Source of the DNA: Polyangiaceae bacterium
GTDB taxonomy: Bacteria; Myxococcota_A; Polyangia; Polyangiales; Polyangiaceae
NCBI GenBank assembly: GCA_019637295.1
Contig: JAHBVX010000006.1
Location: 186,001-250,000, forward strand
Length of the DNA: 64,000 nt
Direction: 5' to 3'
The translations under genes were made by a program, and so were the position numbers. This document shows, piece by piece, positions 36,559 through 45,624 of the stretch. Every line of letters begins with the position of its first letter. Within the stretch, counting starts at the first letter, position 1. Under the pieces are notes generated by a model that did no database searches, had not been told where the DNA came from, and saw only the letters and a list, made by a program, of their open reading frames with translations.

Positions 36559-37518
36559 GTGGCAAAGCACGAAATCTCGGATGCGCGTGTCGTGGTCACC
36601 GGCGGCGCCGGCTTCATTGGCTCGCACCTCGTTCGGGCGCTGCTCGAGCGAGGCGCGCGCGAGGTGGTGGTGATCGACAGTCTACGCTACGGCGATCCTG
36701 CCAATCTGGGCGCGACGTCCGAGCGGGTGAAGCTGGTGAAGCACACCCTGGGTCAGGACGACACCAGCGTGCTCGAGCCTGCGTTGGCCAACGCCGACCT
36801 GCTCTTCCATCTCGCCGCCGAGAAGCACAATCAGTCCAAGGACTCGCCGGCTCGGGTCTACCGCGCCAACATCGAGGGCACCCACGAGCTCTATGCCGCA
36901 GCTTGCGCCGCGGGCGTCCGCAAGATCGTGTTCTCCTCCTCGCTCTACGCATACGGGCGCACGCACGGCGCGCCATTCGTCGAGACGGAGCTGCCGGCGC
37001 CGCGAACCGTGTACGGAGTCACCAAGCTGGCGGGGGAGCACATCCTCGCTCACTTCGGCCAGGAGCGGGGCATCGAGCACGTCTCGCTCCGCTACCTGTT
37101 CATCTACGGGCCTCGCCAGTTCGCGGGCATGGGCTACAAGTCGGTGGTCATGAAATCCTTCGAGCGCTTGCTGGCCGGTCAAGCGCCGATCGTCTTCGGT
37201 GATGGGGAGCAGACGTTGGACTACGTGTTCGTGGACGATTGCGTGGAGGCCACGCTGGCCGCGATGGAGCACGACGTCAGTGACGTCGTGTGCAACGTCG
37301 CTTCGGGTCGAGCCGTGAGCGTGCGCCACCTGATCGAGACCATGGTCGCGGTCAGCGGCCGAGCGGTCGAGCCCGAGCGCGGCCCGGCGGACTGGACCGC
37401 GGGGACCTGGCGCGTGGGCAGCCCCGAGCGAGCCGAACGAGTTCTGGGCTGGACGGCGCGCACATCTCTGGAGCAAGGCCTCCGGCGCACGTTCGACTGG
37501 CTCAGGGACGCGCCCTGA
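36559..37518 (+). CDS. NAD-dependent sugar epimerase/dehydratase (extended SDR)
   Basis: 319 residues from GTG 36559. The N-terminal Rossmann motif GGAGFIGSHL binds NAD. SSSLYAYG and the active-site VYGVTK supply the catalytic Ser, Tyr and Lys of the SDR family. It resembles UDP-glucose 4-epimerase-type and dTDP-sugar enzymes, but the substrate cannot be told. It is divergent to the GT2 gene, with 81 bases between the starts, consistent with a shared role in sugar-nucleotide or glycan synthesis. Confidence 0.85.
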   Translation: MAKHEISDARVVVTGGAGFIGSHLVRALLERGAREVVVIDSLRYGDPANLGATSERVKLVKHTLGQDDTSVLEPALANADLLFHLAAEKHNQSKDSPARVYRANIEGTHELYAAACAAGVRKIVFSSSLYAYGRTHGAPFVETELPAPRTVYGVTKLAGEHILAHFGQERGIEHVSLRYLFIYGPRQFAGMGYKSVVMKSFERLLAGQAPIVFGDGEQTLDYVFVDDCVEATLAAMEHDVSDVVCNVASGRAVSVRHLIETMVAVSGRAVEPERGPADWTAGTWRVGSPERAERVLGWTARTSLEQGLRRTFDWLRDAP

Positions 37519-37527
37519 ACGGTCGCG

Positions 37528-39987
37528 TCAGCGCTTCCCGCGGCCACAGCCCGGGCGCGCACGCAGCGCCGCCTCGGCAGCGATCCGAGCCGCAAGTGGC
37601 GCCTCGGCGGCCAGCAGACGCGCGAGGCGCTGCTTCAGATCCGCCGGTCCAATACGCGCCAGCGCGTTGAGTGCCGTCAGGCTCACCCCCCGCAGCTCCG
37701 CCGGGAGCATCGGATCCGTCAAGCGCAGCGCCGCTTTCGTGAGCGGCTCGATGGCCTCCCGATCGCACAGCTGGCCCAGCGCTTCCGCTGCGCTGGTGCG
37801 CACCTCGGGCGCCTCGTCGTCGTCGACCAGACGCGCACGGATCCGCGGAGACTGGCTCGTGGCGCGCCGGTTGCCGAGCGCGGCGACCGCGGGTGCGCGC
37901 ACGAAGGCCGAGGCGTCCTCGGTTGCCTTGCCGAGCGCCTCGTCAATCTCGGCGGACGCTGCGTGGCGACCAAGCGCGATCGACGCCGAGGCGCGCACGA
38001 TGGGCCAGCGGTCCTCCCTGAGCCGCTTCACGAGCGACTGGGACGCGAACCCAGCCGCAGGCGAGGCCAACGACGTGATGGCGGACTCCCGCACACGCAT
38101 CTCGGAGTCCTCGAGCGCCGCCAGCAACTCGGTTCGAAACCGCGTCGGCTCCCGGACCAGCTCCGCGGCGCGAGCCCGCACGTGGGGATCCGCCTCCGCG
38201 GTGATCGCCTGGGAGAGCAGGCGCGCAGCCGTCGGGTCGCTCTGAGCCAGCACCGCGGCAGGCTCGAGCCGCAAATAGCGCTCGCGAAAGCTCGCCTTCG
38301 GGTCGGCGAGTCGTGACAGCGCCACGCTCGCTTCGGGGTTGAAGTCGTTCGCGCGCTCGCCCAGCGAGCGCAGCAAATCCAGCGCGCCGACCCGCGACAA
38401 GGACGAGCTCGAGAGCGCGGCGCGAACCGCGCCGCTGGCGCCCGGATCCCGGCTGGCGCGCCCTAGCGCAACGCGAATGGCCAGCCGCTCGCTGGTCTTT
38501 GCCTTGCCCAGGCGGGGAACGAGCTTCTCGACCGCACCGGCGGGATCGAGCGCGGCCAGCTCCGCGGCCAGAGCACCCAGGCGTGCCGGGTCGCTCTCGA
38601 TGCGCTTCTTGACGGCGAGAGCGCCTTCCGCCGAGCAACGCCGCAGGCGCTCGCGCGCGTGCTTGCGCTGCGCATCGAATGGACCGAGCACTGCATCGAC
38701 GTAGGTCGGAGCAGCGAGGTCGCAGGGGCCGTGGTCCATCACCGTGAGCGCCACACGGCGTCCGCCTTCGTCCAGCCGTTCGAACGCCGCCGCGACAGCT
38801 CGCTGTGCCGTTTCACCGAGCAACGCCAGGGCGGCCGCCGCGCTCTGGGCGCGCTCACCCCCGCCCGCCAGCGCACCCACGAGTGCGTCGAGGCTGGTGT
38901 CGTCGAGCTCCGTATAGGCGGCTAGCTCCGCAATGGTGACCTGGGTCAGCTTCTTGTCTTCGTAGGCGGTATCGAGCACGAGGGCGACGCAGTCCGTCCT
39001 CACTCCCTTGGGCAAGTCGACGCGGTAGCGCGCGCCCGGGTGCTTCCAGGCGTCCTCCGGCAGGGTCACGTGGAACAGCTCCCCCTCGGTGGCCAGGAAC
39101 ACTTCGCGCGGCGCGGCCCCGGCTGCGATGTTGGCGGTGGGGGGACGCACCAGCAACTCGAAGCCGGTGATGGGAAGCTCGCGCGGAGCGCTCATCACCA
39201 CCAGCTCGCCGCGCCCGTCTCCGCCGCGATTTTCGCTCCAATAGCTCTCCGGATCGCCGTCCGTCAGGGCGCTCGGATTGCCTACCGCGCTCGACGCACC
39301 CCGCGCCCGCAGCAACGGCAGCGGCTTGCTCGTGTCGTCCTCGGAGCGCCGAACCGCGCTGAGCCGCTGGGCAGCATCGCGTTCCTTGGGTGTCAGCCGC
39401 TGCACCTTGGCGGGCTTGAGCGTCAGATCTCTGGCCACCAACAGCTGCGGCGCGAGCACGGTGGGTCGTCCGCAGAGCGCGAGGTCTTCGCGCTGCTCCC
39501 CCACGACGATCGCGCGCGAACCGTCGTCGCGTGCATCGCTGAGCTGCACCATCGGGCCGTGGCGCTCACCCCACTCGCCGGACACGTAGCCCGTCTCTCC
39601 GCGGAACAAGACCTTGGGCGCGGTCCCAGCGAGGGGCGCCACCACCAGGGCCTTCCAGGAACGCTCGAGGATTGGCCCGGGCACTTCCACCAGCACGGCG
39701 CGGCGGCCCTCACCCACGGGGACGACCTGGAGCTTCGCGCCCTTGCGTCGGGTCTTGTAGTCCGCTGGCAGCTCGAGGTTCTCGCCACCGGCCAGGGCGC
39801 ACGGACCGCGCGCACACACACGCGCGACCAGCTCGCCGCGAGCGTCGAATCCGACGGCCAGAGCCGCTTGCCCTCGCCCAGCCTCGGCCTGGGCAGCGAC
39901 CTCGGCAGGCTGGGCTAGCGCCGTGGCGCCAAACAGAGCAGCGCCGACGGCGGTCGCCGTAGTCAGTCGAGGTCGCATCCGGGGCAT
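37528..39987 (-). CDS. Secreted HEAT-repeat protein with discoidin-like domain
   Basis: 819 residues from ATG 39985-39987 (ATG 39978 is an alternative). A signal peptide ends ALAQPAE. Residues 30-240 form a beta-rich domain, followed by a discoidin-like segment (PSALTDGDPESYWSENRGG, about residues 255-390). The remainder is helical: many HEAT/armadillo-like repeats of about 30 residues with the RxxA-x-x-ALG pattern, ending in a basic tail. Its role may be scaffolding or glycan-linked binding in the periplasm. It ends nine bases from the convergent epimerase gene. Confidence 0.75.
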   Translation of the reverse strand: MPRMRPRLTTATAVGAALFGATALAQPAEVAAQAEAGRGQAALAVGFDARGELVARVCARGPCALAGGENLELPADYKTRRKGAKLQVVPVGEGRRAVLVEVPGPILERSWKALVVAPLAGTAPKVLFRGETGYVSGEWGERHGPMVQLSDARDDGSRAIVVGEQREDLALCGRPTVLAPQLLVARDLTLKPAKVQRLTPKERDAAQRLSAVRRSEDDTSKPLPLLRARGASSAVGNPSALTDGDPESYWSENRGGDGRGELVVMSAPRELPITGFELLVRPPTANIAAGAAPREVFLATEGELFHVTLPEDAWKHPGARYRVDLPKGVRTDCVALVLDTAYEDKKLTQVTIAELAAYTELDDTSLDALVGALAGGGERAQSAAAALALLGETAQRAVAAAFERLDEGGRRVALTVMDHGPCDLAAPTYVDAVLGPFDAQRKHARERLRRCSAEGALAVKKRIESDPARLGALAAELAALDPAGAVEKLVPRLGKAKTSERLAIRVALGRASRDPGASGAVRAALSSSSLSRVGALDLLRSLGERANDFNPEASVALSRLADPKASFRERYLRLEPAAVLAQSDPTAARLLSQAITAEADPHVRARAAELVREPTRFRTELLAALEDSEMRVRESAITSLASPAAGFASQSLVKRLREDRWPIVRASASIALGRHAASAEIDEALGKATEDASAFVRAPAVAALGNRRATSQSPRIRARLVDDDEAPEVRTSAAEALGQLCDREAIEPLTKAALRLTDPMLPAELRGVSLTALNALARIGPADLKQRLARLLAAEAPLAARIAAEAALRARPGCGRGKR

Positions 39988-40010
39988 CTTGGCCCGAGCG
40001 CCGCGGGAAG

Positions 40011-40913
40011 TCAGCCGTCCGCGGGCTGCGCCAGCTTCCGAGACCACAGAAAAGCGTCCGAGCGCTGCTTTCCGCGCAGCAGGTGCTGAGCCAGAACGCC
40101 CGTCTTTCGAAAGCCGTTGGCCGCGTACGCCGCGCCCAGCTCGATGTCCGCTACGGGGGAGAGCGCGAAGCACCCGACCACGCCGTGCTCGAAGAGCTCG
40201 TCGCACAGCTTGCGGATGGCAGCGGAGGTGAGCTGCGCTTCCTTGGGCGTGCGCGGCCCCGTGAGCAGTTCGAGGTAGGCGTTGTTGAAGCAGATCTGAG
40301 ACTCGACTGACGCGATCAGAGAGAAGCCGCCGCGCGCGGTGCAGACGTAGTGACTGCGGTTGACGTCGCGCCCAAAGGGCTCGAATCCGGTCAGCGCCCG
40401 CCCCTGTCGCGCAGCCGTCGCCGCGGCTCGACGCGCTTCGACATCGACCAAGGGCGCCACCTTCACCGGCGGGATGGGGTCCCCCTCCCGCTCCTTGGCG
40501 ACCTTGCGGGTTTGTTGGTAAACACGCTCGGTGTCCGCGCTCTCCGACGACTCGGCGAAGGCCGGGCGCAACCCCGACTGCTCCGAGTCGTCGTCTCGCT
40601 CGGTGGGCACCCGCGCGCCCAGCACGAAAGCGTCGCTCCGCTTGTAGAACCCCGGGATGGTGCCCTCGCGCTGAAACCCCAGCCGCGTCCAGGTCGAGGA
40701 CTCGTCCCGCTCGACCAGCGTGAAGACGCGCTCGACGCCCTCGCGCCGCGCCAGCCCCATCACGAAGATGCGCTTGGCCGGGTGTGGGCCGGACCGGAAG
40801 TCAATCACCCGCAGGGAGCGGTTCTTGCGATTGACCAGCAGACAGAGGGAGACACCGTCGTTCTGGAACAGGATCTCGTCGGAACCATTAGCCTTCGCGG
40901 GTCGAGTAGCCAT
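40011..40913 (-). CDS. GNAT-like acetyltransferase (AblB-type resemblance)
   Basis: 300 residues from ATG 40911-40913, preceded by a G-run. Cytosolic. The N-terminal half contains RVFTLVERDESSTWTRLGF and EGTIPGFYKRSDAF, which resemble putative beta-lysine N-acetyltransferases (AblB) and other GNAT proteins. A basic Lys/Arg/Ala-rich linker (about residues 115-170) precedes a second GNAT-like half (DVNRSHYVCTARGG, VVGCFALSPVADIELGAAYAANGFRKTG). So it may be a tandem GNAT protein. The lack of an adjacent lysine 2,3-aminomutase (AblA) weakens the AblB assignment. Confidence 0.5.
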   Translation of the reverse strand: MATRPAKANGSDEILFQNDGVSLCLLVNRKNRSLRVIDFRSGPHPAKRIFVMGLARREGVERVFTLVERDESSTWTRLGFQREGTIPGFYKRSDAFVLGARVPTERDDDSEQSGLRPAFAESSESADTERVYQQTRKVAKEREGDPIPPVKVAPLVDVEARRAAATAARQGRALTGFEPFGRDVNRSHYVCTARGGFSLIASVESQICFNNAYLELLTGPRTPKEAQLTSAAIRKLCDELFEHGVVGCFALSPVADIELGAAYAANGFRKTGVLAQHLLRGKQRSDAFLWSRKLAQPADG

Positions 40914-40998
40914 TCACCCCCCGTAGTGTCTTCGGGGACAGGTTTGGCTCCGTACTGGAGCATTTACATGTAGTTAGGCGCCGGCAGAGCCGGACAGC

Positions 40999-41012
40999 TT
41001 GCAAATATGCAA
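40999..41012. promoter_or_regulatory. Inverted repeat in a divergent intergenic region
   Basis: TTGCA, four bases, TGCAA: perfect 5-base arms at 40999-41003 and 41008-41012. It sits between the divergent starts at 40913 and 41070 in a locally A/T-richer stretch. It may be an operator or part of a promoter; only symmetry and place support it. Confidence 0.2.
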
Positions 41013-41069
41013 TGTCATCTAGCACGAGTGAACGAGTCGGGCAACGCGGGATAAGCTCTAGGCCACCGC

Positions 41070-41711
41070 GTGGCCCTCCCACTGCTATTCATCGTGCTGG
41101 CGCTGGGATCGTGCGCGCCGGCTGCCGCGCCGGGACCCCTGAAGCTCCCGCTCGCTGTCGCTCCAGCTGCAGTTCCCGAGGCGCGCGCCACGCAGCCCGC
41201 CGCGGGCGAGCCTCCGACCCGACGCCGCATGCTGGCGACCTGTGTCGACGCGGTCCCGAGGGCCGAGGTCGCGCCCGTGACCTCGATCCGTGAGGTGGAC
41301 TGGTGCAATCAGACCTTCGGGCTCATCACGCTCGCGCGGGGCGTGGGCGAGCTCCACGAGTATGCAGAGCTGGGCGGACTTCACGACACGAACGTCACGA
41401 CGCTGGCCGACGTCGCCTATGGGGACCTGGATCGCGACGGCGCCGAAGACGCGGTCGTGCTGCTCCACACTGACTTCTACGGAACCTCCGGTGAGGTGTC
41501 CGAGTCGGCGAGCCTGTTCGTGTTCGTCCTGCGCGACGGGCGTCCGGTCAGGCTGGACTCGGAGCCCGCGGCGCGCGCCGCGGAGTTCACGCTGACGGTC
41601 GAGCCTGCCCGCGTGACCCTGCGCTACGTCGGCCGCGGCGAGCAGTGCGTGGAACGCTGGCACTTCCATGTGGACCGGCTGTCGCACGTCGCCGGAGGCT
41701 GTGTGCGCTGA
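41070..41711 (+). CDS. Lipoprotein with FG-GAP-like loop
   Basis: 213 residues from GTG 41070. The signal peptide ends LGSC. A Pro/Ala-rich linker (to about residue 50) precedes a beta-rich domain with YGDLDRDGAEDAVVLL, an FG-GAP-type DxDxDG loop, and a cysteine pair near the C-terminus. Related in layout to the lipoprotein at 20951 and the XAC2610-like protein at 17253. Function unknown. Confidence 0.6.
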   Translation: MALPLLFIVLALGSCAPAAAPGPLKLPLAVAPAAVPEARATQPAAGEPPTRRRMLATCVDAVPRAEVAPVTSIREVDWCNQTFGLITLARGVGELHEYAELGGLHDTNVTTLADVAYGDLDRDGAEDAVVLLHTDFYGTSGEVSESASLFVFVLRDGRPVRLDSEPAARAAEFTLTVEPARVTLRYVGRGEQCVERWHFHVDRLSHVAGGCVR

Positions 41712-41743
41712 CGCGACTGGACGAGGGTTCGAGCCGGCATCCG

Positions 41744-43684
41744 TCACCCTCCTGGCCGGGACTCACTGGGCAAGAGCTGACGCAGGCGCCAGGCCTGGGC
41801 AAAGTTCTGGCGCTCCGCCCGCACGAGCTGCTCGATACCGTAGCCCATGAGCTTCATGGTGATGATGAACTGAGCGGCGACGACGAGCACCACGAACCAG
41901 AGGGTGAGCGTGGGTGGCAGCTCGGTCATCACGGGCAGCAAGACGATCTTGCCGTCCTGCACCGCGTAGCTGGGCGCGGTCACCCCGAAGTGTTGCAGGC
42001 CGAACGGGACGAACACGCTGAGCAGCGCGAGCGCCAGGATCAGGCCCCGGGTGTTGCGGTTGGCGCGGATGCCCACCGCGGTGACCGCCATGGTTCCGAC
42101 CGCGAACGCCGGAGTGAGGACGAAGGGGCCGAGCAGGAACCCAGTCCCGGACACGACGAGGAACGAGAGCACGATGCCCCAGCGCATGTACTCGGGCCCG
42201 GCCTTGCCGGTGCGCCACATCCACAGCGCGTACAGCACGAACGCGGTGATCGCCAGCTCCGCCCAGAGCACGCACTTCCAATCGCGCACCCCCATCCACA
42301 ACACCAGCGGCGTGATCAGGTACCAGGAGAGGAAGCCGAACGCCGCTCGACGCGCCCCTTGCGCTCGGTCTCTGCGCTCGACCTCCTTGATCTCTGCCTC
42401 GGCCTCCGGTGGGAGCTCGCTGGGCATGGCGACCACCCACTGCATGAGCAGACCGGCCGCTTCCTCGTTGCTCGGCTCGAGCGCGAGCGCACGGCTCAGC
42501 TCGCGCATCGCGCGAGCGCGCTCATCGTCCGCGATGCTGCCACTGGCACGCTCGAGGGCGCGGCGCGCGCGCTCGATGTGCTCTCTGGCGAGCGCGGCGC
42601 GATGCTCCGCGTCCCGCTCGCCAGAGAGGTAACTCTCGATGGCCTCGCCGAGCGCGCGAGCCGTCGGGAAGCGAGCCTCGGGCTCGAGCGCACAGGCCTT
42701 GATGCAGACCTCGTCGAGCTCCGGCGGGACGTCGGCGTCGGGTGCGCGCACCCGAGGGGAGGCGGGCTCGCCCCGGACCGTGTCGACCAAGAGCTCCGTC
42801 ACGGTCCGGCCTCGGCGCAGGGGCACGAGCGCCAGCAGCTCGAACAAGATGGCGCCGAGCGCGTACACGTCGGCAGCGGGTCCGATCGCGTCGCTGGCGC
42901 CGCGAGCTTGCTCCGGAGCCATGTATCCCGGCGTCCCCACGAGCGCACCGACCTGCGTGCGATCGATCGTCGCGTCGCCGCCGTCCACCGCTTCGAGCGC
43001 CAAGTCGGCCGCGCCGACGATCTTGGCGACTCCCCAGTCGAGCACGTAGACCTCGCCAAAATCGCCGAGCATCACGTTGGCAGGCTTGAGGTCTCGATGG
43101 AGCACGCCCCGACGGTGCGAGAGCTCTACGGCAAGACAGGCCTGGCTGAGCGCGGCGAGCAGCTTGCGCCGGGGGTACGCGCGCTCCATCTCCTCGTCTT
43201 TCGCGGCGAGCCCCGCGACGATCTCTTCGAGAGTGTGACCTTTGACGCGCTTCATCGTGAAGAAGGCGCGTCCCTCCGTGTCCCGGCCGATGTCGTACAC
43301 GGGCACGACGCTCGGATGCTCCAGCTGCCCCTGCACCCGGGCCTCCCGCAGGAAGCGCGCGTGGGCGCTGCCCTGGGAGCCCATCCCGGGGCGCAGGATC
43401 TTCATCGCCACGTCTCGGCCGACGAAGCGGTCTGCGCACAGGCGTACCTCGCCCATGCCACCTTCCCCGAGGAGCTTGCGGTCGGCGTAGCGCTGCCCGG
43501 GATCGAAGGACATGGGCTCCACGTCGGCGACCTGCGGCTCGCTCGAGCCGGAGTCCGCGCCAGGGTGCGCTAGGAGCGTGTCGCCCTCGGTCGGGGGGCG
43601 CTCCCGAACCAACGTGCGCGCCGCGTCCGCGTCCGGTTCGAGCGGCAGCGTGCCGGAGGGACTTCGCGAATCGGGGTCTTGCAT
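41744..43684 (-). CDS. Ser/Thr protein kinase with C-terminal membrane domain
   Basis: 646 residues from ATG 43682-43684. Kinase domain at about residues 65-340: glycine loop LLGEGGMGEV, VAMKIL (ATP Lys), HRDLKPANVML (catalytic loop), and DWG in place of the usual DFG, then GTPGYMAPEQARG. After a helical region with TPR-like character come five to six hydrophobic segments (residues 470-620). So the kinase domain is cytosolic with a membrane C-terminus, a reversed order compared with PknB-type kinases, which have an extracellular sensor. The ligand and substrates are unknown. The N-terminal 60 residues are acidic and disordered. Confidence 0.9.
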   Translation of the reverse strand: MQDPDSRSPSGTLPLEPDADAARTLVRERPPTEGDTLLAHPGADSGSSEPQVADVEPMSFDPGQRYADRKLLGEGGMGEVRLCADRFVGRDVAMKILRPGMGSQGSAHARFLREARVQGQLEHPSVVPVYDIGRDTEGRAFFTMKRVKGHTLEEIVAGLAAKDEEMERAYPRRKLLAALSQACLAVELSHRRGVLHRDLKPANVMLGDFGEVYVLDWGVAKIVGAADLALEAVDGGDATIDRTQVGALVGTPGYMAPEQARGASDAIGPAADVYALGAILFELLALVPLRRGRTVTELLVDTVRGEPASPRVRAPDADVPPELDEVCIKACALEPEARFPTARALGEAIESYLSGERDAEHRAALAREHIERARRALERASGSIADDERARAMRELSRALALEPSNEEAAGLLMQWVVAMPSELPPEAEAEIKEVERRDRAQGARRAAFGFLSWYLITPLVLWMGVRDWKCVLWAELAITAFVLYALWMWRTGKAGPEYMRWGIVLSFLVVSGTGFLLGPFVLTPAFAVGTMAVTAVGIRANRNTRGLILALALLSVFVPFGLQHFGVTAPSYAVQDGKIVLLPVMTELPPTLTLWFVVLVVAAQFIITMKLMGYGIEQLVRAERQNFAQAWRLRQLLPSESRPGG

Positions 43685-43843
43685 TGCGGGTGCAGTTTTA
43701 GAGCAGTTTCGGCGGCGACGTAACAGTCCGCGCCCCTGGCCGGCCGACTCCGCTGCCTGCCGAGTTCCCACGCGCGCGACCACGCTTGCTCCTACGGCCG
43801 AGCGCCATCGTTCAGCGTGGGCCCGAAGCCGAGGAGGTTCCCC

Positions 43844-44416
43844 ATGAGTCCGCAGCCGTTGTCGATTTCCAGCGACCGACGCCCAGCGCGCCGCCCCCCC
43901 AAGGTCCGGTTCATACCCCTGCGCCCCGAGCACCGAGCGGCGTACCTCGACGCCTTCGAGCGCCTATCCCCCGAGTCTCGCCTCCAGCGGTTCTTCTGCG
44001 CGAAGCCCAAGCTGAGCCAAAGTGAGCTCGACTACCTCCTCAGCCCCGACGGCCTGACCCACGTCGCGCTCGCCGTCCTGCGGCTGGGTCCGCGCGGCTA
44101 CGAGCCCGTGGGCGTCGCCCGTTTCGTGGAGCTGCCGAACGAACCCGGCACCGTGGAGGTGGCCATCACCATCCTCGACGCGTTCCAGGGCATGGGGCTC
44201 GGCACCCTCGCCCTGAGACGACTGCTCCGCACGGCGCGCGAGCTCGGACACTCGCGCCTCGTCGCGCAGGTGATGCCCCACAACATCGCCATGTTGCGCC
44301 TCTTCCAGCGACTGCTGCCGGGCGCGGAGCTGCGGCGAAGTTCGGGCGAGATCGAGGTGCGCGCCGATTTGCCGCTGCTGGCCGACGAGCGGGTGCCGCC
44401 GAGGCTGGCCGCGTGA
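43844..44416 (+). CDS. GNAT-family N-acetyltransferase
   Basis: 190 residues from ATG 43844, which has AGGAGG seven bases upstream; an in-frame ATG at 43817 lacks a site. The start is Arg/Pro-rich. The GNAT core follows: VRFIPLRPEHRAAYLDAF, PVGVARFVELP, and the acetyl-CoA loop FQGMGLGTLALRRLL (a QxxGxG/A pattern). Such proteins acetylate amino groups of small molecules or proteins in the cytosol; the substrate is unknown. The double ACT gene follows after 46 bases on the same strand. Confidence 0.75.
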   Translation: MSPQPLSISSDRRPARRPPKVRFIPLRPEHRAAYLDAFERLSPESRLQRFFCAKPKLSQSELDYLLSPDGLTHVALAVLRLGPRGYEPVGVARFVELPNEPGTVEVAITILDAFQGMGLGTLALRRLLRTARELGHSRLVAQVMPHNIAMLRLFQRLLPGAELRRSSGEIEVRADLPLLADERVPPRLAA

Positions 44417-44462
44417 GCCGGGGGGCTTGGTGGCGCGCGCGCCCTTGACTATCGTAGCTCGC

Positions 44463-45005
44463 ATGTCTGATTGCTACTTGGTCCTCGGCGCCGTGGGTCC
44501 CGATCGCAAGGGGCTCGTCCTCGACGTGACACGCTTCTTGTCGGAGCGCGGTGGCAACATCGAGGACGGCCAGATGAGCGTGCTCGGCGGTGAGTTCGGC
44601 GTGATGCTGCTGGTGCGCGCGAGCGCCGATGGTGCCACGCGGATCGAGCGAGACGCCGGAGAACTCGAGAAGCTCACCGGTACGACCGTGTTGCTTCGTC
44701 GCACGCACAGTCCCAAGCAGCACCGCCAGGGAGAGACCATGCCCTGCCGAGTCACGCTCGAGTCCTTCGATCGCGCGGGGCTGGTGAGCGCGTTCGCCGA
44801 GCCCGTGCGCGAGCTCGGGATCAACATCGTCTCGATCGAGACCGTGGCCTTCGAGGCGCCCTTCTCGGGGACGCAGCTATTTCGCCTCGAGGCGGAGCTC
44901 GACGTACCCCGGGGCGTCAGCCTGGCCCGACTGCGCGAGTCGCTCGCGTCCCTGACCCAAGAGGGAGGAGGCGACATCGAGGTCCGCGCCATCGGGCGCG
45001 AGTGA
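44463..45005 (+). CDS. Double ACT-domain protein (GcvR-like)
   Basis: 180 residues from ATG 44463. Two ACT domains: the first begins YLVLGAVGPDRKGLVLDVTRFL, the second CRVTLESFDRAGLVSAFAEPV. This matches the GcvR layout of glycine-cleavage transcriptional repressor proteins, which bind amino acids and act by contacting a regulator. Cytosolic. Whether it regulates glycine cleavage here is uncertain; no gcv gene lies nearby. Confidence 0.8.
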   Translation: MSDCYLVLGAVGPDRKGLVLDVTRFLSERGGNIEDGQMSVLGGEFGVMLLVRASADGATRIERDAGELEKLTGTTVLLRRTHSPKQHRQGETMPCRVTLESFDRAGLVSAFAEPVRELGINIVSIETVAFEAPFSGTQLFRLEAELDVPRGVSLARLRESLASLTQEGGGDIEVRAIGRE

Positions 45006-45022
45006 TCTCCGTTCGTCACTCG
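44999..45022. terminator. Hairpin containing both stop codons
   Basis: A perfect 7-bp stem (CGAGTGA with TCACTCG) and a 10-base loop at a convergent junction. The plus-strand TGA is in the left arm, and the minus-strand TGA lies at the start of the right arm. No T-tract. Confidence 0.45.
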
Positions 45023-45618
45023 ATGACCGGGAACGGGAACACCTCCCACTGGCCCCGCTCGGGTCGAAAGTACGCCTCGAAGCCGCGGTACAAGAAGGTG
45101 TACCCGTCGCACACCAAGAGGCCATTGATCTCTTCGGACGACTCCGTGGGCGCCGGACCGAGCGGCTCGAAGTAGGCACCACGGTCGTAGTCGGCGATGT
45201 TGGAGGGCGCCTCGTACACGATGCGAATCCGCTCGGGAGGACACGGTGTGTCGCGGTCGTCGATGGTGACCCAGTCGTGGCGGACCGCGTGCTGCAGCAC
45301 CGCCATGCGCAGCTGCTCGACTCGGGGTGGCGTGGGCGCGTGAGGTGTGAGCAAGCCTCCGTCTGCCATGACGCCTGCGCCGGTGTTCGCTAGCGAAGCG
45401 GCGCCTGCGTCTCGGCCCCACGCCCGCGGCTCGACCGCGGTCGCCCCATCGCCGGGGGGTGGGCGACGGGGCGTCGCCTTCGGACCGCGCGGCGTCGCGG
45501 GAGGCTGCGAGGGAACGCTGGCTGTGGGTGAGCGCTTGGGCACGAGCAGCCAGTAGCCGAGGGCAGCGCCCACGGCGGCGAGGGCGAGCAGCCCTTGGCG
45601 TCGACGCTCCGGGGTCAC
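45016..45618 (-). CDS. Membrane-anchored protein of unknown function
   Basis: 200 residues from GTG 45616-45618. One hydrophobic segment (residues 10-26) anchors the protein. A Pro/Thr/Ala-rich linker (to about residue 75) precedes a C-terminal domain with MAVLQHAVRHDWVTIDD and GLLVCDGYTFLYRGFEAYF. No family was recognised. It follows the M15-like peptidase gene by six bases, suggesting an operon. Confidence 0.55.
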   Translation of the reverse strand: MTPERRRQGLLALAAVGAALGYWLLVPKRSPTASVPSQPPATPRGPKATPRRPPPGDGATAVEPRAWGRDAGAASLANTGAGVMADGGLLTPHAPTPPRVEQLRMAVLQHAVRHDWVTIDDRDTPCPPERIRIVYEAPSNIADYDRGAYFEPLGPAPTESSEEINGLLVCDGYTFLYRGFEAYFRPERGQWEVFPFPVIE

Positions 45619-45624
45619 TCGGGC

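Noticed and set aside
40011-40913. Firm assignment as AblB (beta-lysine acetyltransferase)
   Set aside because: No AblA gene is adjacent and the length exceeds the family by a second GNAT-like half, so I kept only a GNAT-like call.
41645-43573. Long plus-strand frame opposite the Ser/Thr kinase
   Set aside because: It is a GC-bias shadow; the kinase frame carries all catalytic motifs.
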